From NCBI RefSeq assembly GCF_022965805.1, contig NC_133103.1, positions 45,960,047-46,024,046 on the forward strand: 64,000 nucleotides of DNA. Reading direction: 5' to 3'. Of the stretch, positions 20,775-30,984 are shown one piece after another. Origin of the DNA: Primulina eburnea. Its lineage: Eukaryota; Streptophyta; Magnoliopsida; Lamiales; Gesneriaceae. Position 1 is the stretch's first letter. Each line of letters begins with the position of its first letter. The translations under genes and the position numbers were made by a program. The notes under the pieces are model-generated. The model searched no databases and was not told where the DNA came from. It worked only from the letters and a program-made list of their open reading frames with translations.

Positions 20775-23766
20775 TCAGGTTAACACTGAACTTTCGTCCG
20801 AAACCGATTTTCTAGAATTCAGACCGGTCTTAATGGGGGCCCAAATATCTGCTCCATTGCTACTCGCAACTCCGTCAATCAACGAAATTGGGATGACACA
20901 CAAGCCTCTACCATTAAGGCCATTGCAAGTTTCCATTTCCTTGAAGAAAATAGCAACAGCATAACACAACAAACTTGATGAACACAGATTAAAGAAACCA
21001 GATGCTGTGCAAATCTTCACAAGGCAGCATAGTCTAAGCAATTGCCATTTAACAGCAATTTATGAGTTTGTTTCAAGGCAGTAAAACTACAACACAGCTA
21101 TTGCAAATGTGTCATCACAAAAACCTATAATAGAATTCGTTTAGATTTAGGAATTCGCAACCATAGCAGTTCATCGAATTAGCCAAAGAAAGATCAATCT
21201 ACCTGAAAGCATGATTCATAGCAAGTACAACTTATTTTACAAACATAACCCATAAGACAAGCATACTCAACAATATAACGAATTAAAACTCACCAGTGGT
21301 TGGGTCGTTGGTTTGCCATATAGGTATGGAGCACTCAAGACCTGAAAGTGTGAAAAATAATGTGTTTCTAGCTTTTCTAGGTATCAAGAACGTCATCATT
21401 TATTAGCAGTAAAATTTATTGGTCAGCAAAGATAAAATTTCGAAGCACTTTTGTAATCTGTAGTCAGATGAAATGAAACTGAAGCCGGAAAAGCCGAGTA
21501 CCTTAACCTGTTCATGAAGGAATTTTATGTATTCCATTGCCTCAAAAAGTACTGAAGCTGTATCGGTCTGTAAAAGAATCTAACTTTAACACTGGTGGTA
21601 ATAATCAGTGAAAATTTGTAAATTGAGAGGTGAAATCATTTATGCACTAAAAAATTAATTTTTCCAGACAATGCCACCCGCTACAGGGAATTGTTCGGCC
21701 TTTAAAAGATGAGACATGTTAAAGAATGAGAGACCATATCCTAAACAGTTCTAGTCACGCATATATATTGTTTGATGCACAGATTGCGACAATCTGAAAA
21801 GCATGCTAGCATACACATTTATATCTTATGAAATACATAATAGGAATGAGTTGTTAAAAAAAGAATTGAGTTTAAATTAATTTGTGATAAATTTATTTAT
21901 TTCTAATGCATGTTTGTGGATACATAAAATTATGAAAGCATGTTAGTTTAATAAATTCATGTGATTTATTTGTTTATTTTGCATGCTTGGGTACACACAT
22001 GTTTATGTTTTTGTGAGATGCATGACAGAAATACGTGGTTAATCTATTTCTAAGGCATGATTATACGAACAAGTAATTTTATTTTGTGATATATTTAGGG
22101 TGTCACATATAGTGGGAATATGGTAGTAGAATTTTTTCTCCTACATAATTCTGAGCATGAATAAATCCCTGCTTCTTCACAATGTGAGTCCTTATAGACT
22201 AATATTTGTTGATCTCGTCATTTTTTTGTACCCTATGTGACCTTTGACTAAGTCATAAAGCAGAGTTGAGACCTATGCTACTTTGACATATTACTATGCT
22301 CATGTTTGATTCAGCCTAAAAGGACATTGTTGGGAAAACAATTGAACTAAAGTTAAGTGACATGAGAATAGAGGGAAGATTATTTGGCAACACATCCAAA
22401 TTTTATCATACGGTATGCAATATAACTGTGAAATAAAACTAAGATGGGGTTTTTAGCCAGCTCTTAAACACAAATCATTTAGAAGGATTGGAGATGTTAA
22501 ATCTGATGTGGCCAAATATGTCCGAGATACAACGAGACCCTATTTGGGGATATGCTATGCTAGTCATTGTGGAATTTGTTATCGGGTTCCAAAGCTTTCT
22601 TTTCAAGTGGCTTGGCGGTCGCACGACATATTTACTAGTACAAAATGAATAGGGATTGAGATGATGGAAGAAGTGCGCTTTTATTGCTAGTGCCAACTAT
22701 GTGCGAGTGGGAGAGGTTGGACTTAGTCACCTATAGCTTTGACCTTGTCACATGCATCAAACTTTAAAATTCTCCTCTCTCATATCTCTGATATTCATAA
22801 CAAAAAGGTTCTCTGTGTTGTGGAACTGTCATGAGTGTTCTCGTAATACTCACGTAACCGCAAGTATATTTGCTCGTGATCAAGATACCGTAGGAGTACC
22901 AATCAAAGGTCATGGATCAACACTAGATCTATATCATACGCTTCTGTCATGTATACTTTACATACCTTTCCATATGGTGAGACAAGCTGTTGAAGAGCTG
23001 AAATTCGTTCACTAACCTTCTCTTTCTTATCCTGTAGCCAATAAAATTCACAATTAGACAAGATGACCCTAGTAAAAAGTTTGATTAAAAAGCATGGGAA
23101 GCATTATATCCTTGGCAATTTTTGCTAGAAACCAACATCATAATTCAACAAATTTTGGCTGTGTAGCCTTCATAATATTGTAGCACAAAGTTATCTGGAA
23201 TGTAAATACTACTGATGGGATTTTACTTTATGGCAAAGTTCAAAGTCATTTTTCGAAAATAAATAAATTTCAAACAATTAGCTTACGATCATGATACAAG
23301 TTCCGAGTGACCTCTAGTTTCTATTTGACAGTCCAATAAAAAAGTTAAAATACACATTAACCAGTAAATGACAAAAACGAAAGCAGATACACACAGAAAT
23401 GGATATCTAGCATATGCCAGTCTTGGGCTGTAGTCCAGCAGAATTTTTTATTTTTTATAATCTATGTAAGTTTTTTACTTAGCCCACTAAAGCCCACCTT
23501 TCTCCACATCTAAAGCTCAACTCACATCCTTAGTTCTAATAATATTTAATTTTTACATTGAGTTCCACCCCTAACTCTAATTTTTGGATCCGTCCCTGAC
23601 GCAACATAAGTTCTAGTAATCAAGTGGGAATATTCAAATTCATAAAAAAAAAGGGTAGATAGATTACCTTGGGAGAGAGTGCTACATCAGTCTTTAATCG
23701 CTTTGGTATCAAATTTACAAAGCTGCTTTGGTCAAGTGAGCTAAGGCTTCTTTTGTGTTCCATCAT
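20775..23766 (-). CDS. bHLH153: bHLH153-like atypical basic helix-loop-helix protein
   Basis: The coding sequence is the complement of exons 23668-23766, 22966-23031, 21502-21567, 21294-21341 and 20775-20939 (99, 66, 66, 48 and 165 nt). All junctions are GT-AG and all introns are phase 0, giving 147 residues and a stop. Start MMEHKRSLSSLDQSS, then nuclear-signal-like PKRLKTD. The helix-loop-helix spans about 34-77: KKEKVSERISALQQLVSPYGK, then TDTASVLFEAMEYIKFLHEQ. The tail has GRGLCVIPISLI and NGADIWAP. This pattern fits the Arabidopsis bHLH153 (At1g05710) type, nuclear proteins that lack the canonical basic E-box contacts (His-Glu-Arg), so it may act by dimerisation. An in-frame ATG in the small upstream exon could add eight residues (MFEELIEK). 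Function within the family is poorly defined. Confidence 0.85.
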
Positions 23767-26590
23767 CTTCTTTTCTATCAGTTCCTCAAACTAAACAAAA
23801 TTGGCATACAGCATAAGTGTATGAAGTGAACAACAAATTCAAGCAAACATGCACTCAGTTTACACATTTCCAGAGCATGCTGTTTTGCAATCTCTGCATA
23901 TATTTTTTTGAAAAGTTTCACAAAGTAATTAATTAACTAAATCAAGTCTTGGCTTTTATCTATTGTCAAGAAAGGAATAGCAAGAGGCTGCTCAAAGAAG
24001 TTCCTAGGTCAATTCCCGCCAGCCTCCACGGGAAAAAATAAGAAGTTTAGTACAGAATTAGATTAAAAATTATACTCTGATTTTTTTTTTTATTTTACTT
24101 AGGAATCATGCATGGACATGTTCAAAGCCACATCTGATGAAAATCCAGTTTCTGTATTAGAATATAGTCAAGAGAGCATAAAGCTAGCATCAACGTGTTA
24201 ATACATCATATAGTTCGAAATATTTCTTTCATTAGGTTTGTAACGGCAACGCTTTAAGGTGGTTTGAATGAGAATAAGGGAACTGTAAGAGTAGTGCAAC
24301 CTAAATTGTACATTTACAGAGCTTTGAAGGTTGGGAAGTTAAAGGAAAAATAACCGAAGCATTTAAAAGAATGAATATTAGCGACATTTTCAGATGAGAA
24401 ATATTGAATGATTCATTTATATATCTTTCTCGCTCTTCACGTCAATATTTGCAAGGAGGACACCACTTCTAGCTGGTATGAAGTAACTAAGTTAAAAGTT
24501 AAGGCATGCTAAGGAAAACATTAAATAAGAGGCAAGAATCTATCATCCTCTACTTTCTCTTGCTATTGGAGGACCCAAAAGCTGGTGCTTAAGTTCCTAG
24601 CAGCTTGCCAGCATCATTATAAATCGTAAAAGGTTTGCTTTATGTACATTGATTCAAAGTGTTGACTGAAAGAATTTTTCATGGGATGTATAACTATAAG
24701 AAACAGATCATCGTTTCTGAAAATGCATCCTACTAGGACTTTGATTGGAGGACACAATTAGAAAAATGCCAAGTATGAGACAACTGGGAGGTTACATCAA
24801 TTGGTCAAAAATCAAAACCAATTAATATTAATTTGAAGTACAATACCACTGTCAAGATTTGTAAAACTTATGGTGTTTCATCTCCGATTAAGAGCGACAC
24901 ATGTGTAAAATATATTTAAAATTTACATGGCATTTATGCTCCTTCACACGCATTAACATAAAATTTACTAATGTGAAACAGAGGGCGTGGAGTAGGAATA
25001 GCAATAACTTAAGACCAACAGCATTTTACATTGTCTTGTAATGAAAAATATTGCAAAGATTCTACGGCCAACCAAATAGCCCATTCTTCTCAGCTGGTCT
25101 CCAAAAGCATAAGATTAGGTTTGAGCCTTATCCAGAACACAAGTATGAATTTTAAAATAAGTAAAAGTCAAATGTTTTATAGTCATGAATCATACAACAA
25201 TAAGCATGCACTTTCTATTTCATTTACGTCGCAAGTGTAGCATTTTCTATTCCAGAAATACAGCAGCGTTGGGGTCAAAGTTCGTTCCTGAAAAGGCTAA
25301 GCCGATGTTTAATTTAATACCAATGAATGAGAGGTGACACCAAGAAAACAATAATAAAATTACAAAATTTGAAAAAAAACAGGATTGCATTCCATATTTA
25401 ATTATACCAGCCGTCATCTACCTGTTGAGTAAATTAAGGGATACTAAACAGCAAGAATTTTCATTTACGTTATCATTTTAACAAAAGAAAGTTGTTCTAC
25501 ATTATAAATAACTATTCAAATTCATTAATAAACAAATTGTATACCAGAATTTAGATTCCCTTTGCTGGGAAACATGATTTTTTATTAGATAAATTGATAA
25601 CAACCATATAACCACCATTTATGTTTTTCTCTATAATAAAGATTGAGTTTTTCTGGTAACTGTTCCCATTAAAATATTAAGAGCAAAAGAATCACACTAA
25701 TTTGTTTTTGATTTTAATTTTTTGACATTGAGTGATTGATATTAAACTCTCCCATCATTTATATGAAGGTGATTGAATAACCCCATTAAATAAATCAACA
25801 TCCAGTGGCCCAAATTTACTAACTATTTATTAGTTTATCATGAAAATCTTCCATAAATTCATTTAAATATCCAAACATTTAGTATATTAAAAGCAGACAA
25901 AGTCCATATCTAACCATTTAAACACCAATTAAATATACATGCAAAACTTAAGAGTATGAAAACATTCAGTAATCCCATTAGAAACAAATGAAAAATATAT
26001 GAACTCAATTAGACTCAGACAAAACCCATCAACCGTAGATGTCAAATATTGTAAGAAATAGCTTAAAATTTCAATGAATTAAAGGTGCTAAAGTCACACA
26101 GTTTCTATAGACTTCAATTATTTTTATACAAACTAATTCACAGAAAGAGTTGATGGATGAGTTATACTCAAAAGGCTTTATATCAAATTAGAACAAACCC
26201 ATGTTTACCACAATCAAGACAGGGTATAGACTAGTGAAATGAAGACTGCAGAACTCACCATCAACGAAGAATCGGCATCAGAATCTGCAATTTAAAACAC
26301 CAACTTGGAAATTTAAAGAAACGGCAGTGGAAAAAAATCTCAACTTGTCGCAGCACAATCCAAGAATCCCATCAACCTTCCACCCCTGCACAGTTTGGTG
26401 GCCTTAAAATTCGTAAAGCGCGTTTCACTTGTCTATCTCTGCATACGTTTGTCGTCCACAGAGACACAAGCTCTGCAAACAAGCTGAACCAGGGAAAAAA
26501 AAAGCCTGGAATTTTCAAATATCCCACAAGAATTTTGTTGCAAAATGATGACAATGGGTATGGAAGTGGAGAGAAAGTTGTGTGTAGTGT
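23767..26590 (-). other. 5' leader exons and large first intron of the bHLH gene
   Basis: The start-codon exon extends to about 23790, where CAAAC TAAAC on the plus strand is the complement of a TTTAG acceptor. Upstream, a 26-nt exon at 26259-26284 is bounded by GCAG and GTGAGT. A leader exon runs from about 26590, possibly to a donor near 26445. The 2.4-kb intron (23791-26258) is AT-rich, with no gene recognised in it. The exact leader splicing is inferred from splice-site consensus alone. Confidence 0.55.
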
Positions 26591-26616
26591 GAAAGGAAAG
26601 GAGGGGTTTTTGAAAC

Positions 26617-26628
26617 TTTATTTTATAG
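26617..26628 (-). promoter_or_regulatory. TATA box of the bHLH gene
   Basis: On the minus strand the sequence reads CTATAAAATAAAG. It is followed about 30 bases on by a CA/CT-rich leader (TTTCACACTACACACAAC), a typical plant core promoter arrangement. It precedes the leader exons described above. Confidence 0.6.
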
Positions 26629-26895
26629 TAAAAAAATTTGTGGAGCGACAAAGATTATGGAAAAAGGCAAAGAAATTTATTTGACAGCTAATGTACAGCC
26701 GTGCTGATGGAAAGAGGAAGGAGGGAGTAGTTTCATGCTGAGCTCACTATTACTTTTGACTATTTGTTGAAGCGAACTGTTGAATGTGATGGCCATTTCA
26801 TCTGAAGCGTTGCATCAGATGGAGGGAGGGAGGAGTCTCGTTGGATCTCGCATGAAAATCCTGTGTGTTCTATTATTATTTTCATTTCACAAAAA

Positions 26896-27057
26896 TTTGT
26901 GTCACACGATCTTATTGGTCGTATTTTATGATACTGATATCTTATTTGGGTAATTCATGAAAAAATATTACTTTTTATGCTAAGAGTTTTACTTTTTATT
27001 GTGAATATCGGTAGGGTTGACCTGTCTCACAGATAAAGATTCGTGAGATCATCTCTT
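26896..27057 (-). mobile_element. MITE copy 2, about 270 bp upstream of the bHLH TATA box
   Basis: The same family as the copy at 14516 but in the opposite orientation. It contains ATTGTGAATATCGGTAGGGT and CCTGTCTCACAGATAAAGAT, ending TTCGTGAGATCATCTC. The left end is diverged (TTGTGTCACACGATC). Confidence 0.7.
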
Positions 27058-27169
27058 TTCATTTTAAATATGATCTTTTTATTTTAATTAATCAATTAAT
27101 AATAATTTAATTTTATGTTATCCTAAAGATAGAACTGTTTTTTTAGCCTTAAATATTAGAGGAAAATTT

Positions 27170-27329
27170 ATGTGAAACGGTTTCACGAATTAATTTTGTG
27201 AGATGGATCACTTATGTGAGTCACTCATAAAAAAATATTAATTTTTATGACAAAATATTACTTATTATTGTAAATATGAGCACAATTGACTCGTCTCACG
27301 AATAAAAATATGTGAGATCATCTCATAAC
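27170..27329 (-). mobile_element. MITE copy 3, further upstream of the bHLH gene
   Basis: A more diverged copy: left end TGTGAAACGGTTTCACG, right end TGTGAGATCATCTCATAA, interior TATTGTAAATATGAGCAC and GACTCGTCTCACGAATAAAA. It lies about 110 bp from copy 2 in the same orientation. The rest of 27330-27648 is AT-rich with nothing recognised. Confidence 0.65.
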
Positions 27330-27653
27330 AGACCTATAATAATTATAATTGTTGTTTCGGTAAGATGATATGCTTTAAACTCATAAAAAAAATCGTTTTA
27401 AGAGAGTTTTATATCAAATTTGTTTGATAGTTTTTTTTTTAAAAAATAAACGATCAAATATGTTTTAAAAAATATTTGAAATTTGTTATTTAACATATTT
27501 GCAGATTATTATCCATATTAATTTTATCTATCATCGTACAATATATCTTGCAAGTTAATTTTAAATATTATTATCATAATATTATGACATTAGTTATTAT
27601 TAGGAACATAATAATAACTAATAGTATTGATTATTTTATAAAATTAATAATAT

Positions 27654-28387
27654 TGATGTGATCCGGGTGAAATGGGTGAGTCGGGTCAGATGCTCCACCG
27701 AATCTGCTATCAATATATTGATGGAAATAAGAGCAGGACGTCTGGATTAAAAGCTTTTTTCCTCAATCAGCCGAGGAGATCTGCAAACAAAAAGATAATC
27801 TCGTGAATGGGCGTCGAAGGGATGTCCGACGTGGACACTCCGATGCTTAAGTCAGTGAAGGATTCGAGCAAAAAACCAATGTAACCAGGTGATGGTTATG
27901 AGATTGGTGTTAATGTGGGCACTAAATGAACAATAAATGTGTGTATTCAATATCTGAATAGAGAGTAAATGCAAATAGAGAACCCGATATTTATAGTAGG
28001 GGATGTAATGATGACCTATTTCTTTGTGTTGCTAATTAATTATAGTAGGGCGGCTGATTATACCCTGTTATTCTAACATGTCAAATCTTCATATTAGTCA
28101 CATCTAGCCTACCTGATTTTGTCAACCACTTGGATTGGTGTCAGGGATAGGTCGGCCGCTCACACTCTACTTGGTCGATATAATTAAATGCGGCACTCAT
28201 ATCAAAGTGGCCTGAGAAAAAAGCCTCCCGAGAACTTGCATGAGAACCCGGGCATCCAATAGCCCGGGGAGAATATGTCCCCGGGTACTTTCATATCCTT
28301 CCAGTGCCTCGGATCATCCATGACCCGGAATTTAATCATATCCCTGACCCGGGCACTATCCATGACCCGTGTCATCCCGGGGCATCA
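27654..28387 (-). repeat. Element G 3' LTR (left)
   Basis: 734 bp, from TGATGTGATCCGGG to CCCGGGGCATCA in plus-strand reading, matching 50421-51160. It is rich in CCCGGG-type words (ACCCGGGC, AGCCCGGG) near its right end. Confidence 0.9.
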
Positions 28388-28400
28388 TCACTCCCTCCAT
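28388..28400 (-). promoter_or_regulatory. Element G polypurine tract
   Basis: On the minus strand ATGGAGGGAGTGA abuts the start of the left LTR (TGATGCC), the expected place for plus-strand priming. Confidence 0.75.
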
Positions 28401-28690
28401 AAATAGTCGGGCTAGAGTCATAATCGCTGTCCCGGCTAGTCCTGCGTGCCTGGTCAGGGAAGACAATTTGTCGTTTAGTATCCTTGACTCATTAGTGCTG
28501 ATGTCATGATATTAGGGCTACCGTAAGCCCTACAATTAAAACCTGTCAGACACTTTTCGTATTCCGAGAAAGAAAATCATTGCGACGCCTCGAATTTCGA
28601 GTCTGTCTTTTCAAATATCCCGCGTGATTTCCCATGTGAATCTCAACCGTCCACCTGTCTTACGATCAACTGCTCAGATTAATTCATTCC

Positions 28691-28702
28691 TATATATATA
28701 TC
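28691..28702 (+). promoter_or_regulatory. TATA-like box for the antisense ORF of element G
   Basis: TATATATATATC lies about 180 bp upstream of the antisense ORF's ATG at 28878. It is followed by a TC-rich leader (TTCTTCTTCTCCGG, TTCTTCTTCTTCTT) typical of plant 5'UTRs. A GTAAGT at 28828 could be the donor of a leader intron. It suggests independent transcription opposite to gag-pol, by inference only. Confidence 0.45.
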
Positions 28703-28877
28703 CGTACCTTAAGTTCATTTTTACTTTTTAACTTCTCGCGCTTCTCTTCAAACTTCTTCTTCTCCGGCGACGCATAATACCTCAGGCGATCTCTCCGTTA
28801 CCAGACACTAGCTACCTTCTTCACCTCGTAAGTTCTCTTTACTTCCTACCTCTTGCTTCTTCTTCTTCTTTTTCATC

Positions 28878-29655
28878 ATGTCCCATTGTACTTCCTCTAC
28901 TTCTGGTCAAAACGTCAGGGGTCTGTCGGAGGATAACTCCCCGACCCCTTCTAAAACCTTCGTCCACATCCCCATAGGTATCCTCATTCCTTCCTTCCCG
29001 ACCTACTGGCCCCCAGGGCAAAGGGAAGGAGAAAATTACGGGGCCATTGTAGTTCTCCACAGTGACCTCTACACTTCGTCCCGGGACTTCCGAGGATATT
29101 AGTTCCATAGGGTCTGTTCCTTCCAATTACAAAATCGTGATACCCGGGCCCAGTGACCACCCAGCCACCCCACCCCTGGGCTTCCAAAATTTCTTCATGG
29201 AACAGCTCAAGAGTGGGCTTCGGTTCCCGAATCACCATTTCTTCGAAGGGGTTGCCCGGTTCTTTGGGCTCCCGATTAACCATCTCCATCCTAACGCCTT
29301 CAGGATTATGGCAGCCACCTTCATTTTGTTTCGTACGAAAAAATTTACCGATTAATTCTCCTATCTTCCACTTTTTTTATTCACATCATTTTAATGAAGG
29401 GGTCTTTTCTTTCATGGCCCATATGAAATATCGATTTTTGACAGACATCCCTTCCTCTTTGAAGGGATGGAAAAACAAAATTTTCTTTTTACAACTCCCA
29501 AATCTCCCAACATGTGCCACATGTTTTCTATCCTCAATTCCCGAGCAACATGAACTCCCCCGAGATTACAAACTCCTTCCCCCTTTCACCCAGGCTTGGG
29601 ACGCTATAGAGGGCCAATCCTTCCTGTCCTCAGTGTTGATTGGGGGGAGGGGGAT
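28878..29655 (+). pseudogene. Antisense ORF of element G, N-terminal part (PF04195-like 'gypsy-type transposon' domain)
   Basis: ATG at 28878 (MSHCTSSTSGQNV) opens a serine-rich start; a frame change near 29100 continues into GLRFPNHHFFEGVARFFGLP and LHPNAFRIMAATFILFR. This pattern belongs to the plant 'putative gypsy type transposon' domain (PF04195). Further on, KYRFLTDIPSSLKGWKNKIF and a GGRGD-like end are visible, with a stop near 29355 and frame shifts between. Such antisense ORFs are known from Tat elements between pol and the 3' LTR, opposite to gag-pol, as here; their function is unknown. The ORF is cut at 29655 by element B and resumes at 36796. Confidence 0.75.
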
Positions 29656-29732
29656 TGTAGTATCCCGATGCTAATTTGAGTTAATTATTGGATTAAATAT
29701 ATTTCGGTGGGATCGGAAGGACCGAACAGAGT

Positions 29733-29970
29733 TCGGATCGTGCGAAGCGGGTTCGGATCGTCCGAAGAGGGTTCGAATCGTCCGAAGACAGGTGGCTGGA
29801 CACGTGGAAGACATGCAGAGTTCGGATCGTCCGATCAGGGTTCGGATCGTCCGAAGACAGGTGTCTGGACACGTGGAAGACATGCAGGGTTCGGATCGTC
29901 CGATAAGGGTTCGGAAAGTCCGAAGTGTACAGTGGATCGGATCGTCCGAAGTGGATCGGATCGTCCGATC
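29733..29970 (+). promoter_or_regulatory. U3 dyad array of element B with G-boxes
   Basis: Nine copies of TTCGGATCGTCCGAA or close variants (arms TCGGA/TCCGA around TCG) lie in 240 bp ending six bases before the TATA box. Some are packed in a longer duplicated unit containing GGCTGGACACGTGGAAG. The G-box CACGTG is a known plant bZIP/bHLH site; the dyads themselves match no site I can name. The same array is at about 35628-35866 in the 3' LTR. Confidence 0.8.
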
Positions 29971-29975
29971 GTTGT

Positions 29976-29986
29976 CTATAAATAGA
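29976..29986 (+). promoter_or_regulatory. TATA box of LTR B
   Basis: CTATAAATAGA is a consensus plant TATA box followed 25-35 bases on by TCACTTTTTACTCG, the likely transcription start. The 3' LTR copy is at about 35872-35882. Confidence 0.85.
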
Positions 29987-30903
29987 GGCGCGAGGCCTCA
30001 CTTTTTACTCGCCAATTCCGAGTGTTCCAGAGCGTTTTAGTCGTTTCTGATGGGTTTCTAGTCTTTTCCCGAGGTTTAGGCACTAGCGGGGAGCTACTGG
30101 TTTTGTAGCGGAGCTGTGCTCTAGTTGGGAGCTAGCGGCATCAGTGGGCTGACTACGGACGCAGACTTGATTCTAGGACTGATTGCTAGGATCTACTGGT
30201 TTGAGGTACGAAAGTACTATCCGAGATAGCAGGATTGAGTATGCTTTACTATGTGTTGCATGTTTATATGTTGCATTATTATCTGTCATATGATGCATGG
30301 TTTATTATGCGGCATTTGCATAATCATGTTGAGCCTGATTATCTTTGAGATAGCCTGTTGAGAGGGTGCTCAGCCCTCGTTTGTTGTGGATGGTTGGACC
30401 CCGTTGGCCGACGGTGGTCAGGTCACCGGTATATCCACAGGTTTATTTTGGTATGGGAGCCACCTCCTGGTGCGACGGCGTAGAGTGCTACATACCTTGA
30501 CGTCATTTACCTGAGCAGTATTTCGTTATACCTAGATCCTGGTATCCAGTACATTTTGCATACATGCATGTCATAGTCTTGTATACTCATGCTTTCGGTG
30601 CTGAGCGTTTTATGCTCACGTCCTCGGTTTATCTCTGTTTTGGACACCCTATTCGATGGGACAGGTCTCAGGTTGGACGGTCCAGGAGGGAGTGGACAGG
30701 GAGCTGGCAGAGGTTGACCTGTAGTTGTTGGTATTTTGTTTTTGGTATTTAGTTCGATCTGGTTGTTTAAGTATTTTGTACTTACAGATTCGATTGGGTT
30801 GTATTACTGTTTTTCCGCTGTTTACCTGATTCAGTTTTAAATGATAATTTTGCATGCTTAAGTTCTGATTAGTAGGTGATTCTGGAACGGGTCACTACAT
30901 TTA

Positions 30904-30915
30904 TGGTATCAGAGC
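30904..30915 (+). promoter_or_regulatory. Element B primer binding site (tRNA-iMet)
   Basis: TGGTATCAGAGC, four bases after the 5' LTR end, is complementary to initiator methionine tRNA. Confidence 0.9.
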
Positions 30916-30984
30916 ATGCATTAAGATTTTGGGATTTAGAACTGTTCTTTTGGGTTTAATCTCTAGTAACTTTTGTAGCTAGCG

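Larger units (their letters stand above)
29656..30899 (+). repeat. Element B 5' LTR (1244 bp)
   Basis: Begins TGTAGTATCCCGATG and ends GGTCACTACA. U3 holds nine or ten TTCGGATCGTCCGAA-type dyads and two CACGTG G-boxes (29801-29806, 29870-29875) immediately before the TATA box. The TGAGC/GCTCA hairpin is at 30602-30618. Overlapping ORFs on both strands of the dyad array are repeat artefacts. Confidence 0.95.

Noticed and set aside
29733..29970. Regularly spaced short repeats reminiscent of a CRISPR array
   Set aside because: The repeats are in both LTRs of a plant retrotransposon, spacers are repeats themselves, and no cas genes or prokaryotic context exist.
29671..30040. Overlapping ORFs on both strands with arginine/serine repeats, duplicated at 35568-35937
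   Set aside because: They follow the 15-base dyad repeats in LTR B; no homology or codon pattern of a gene.
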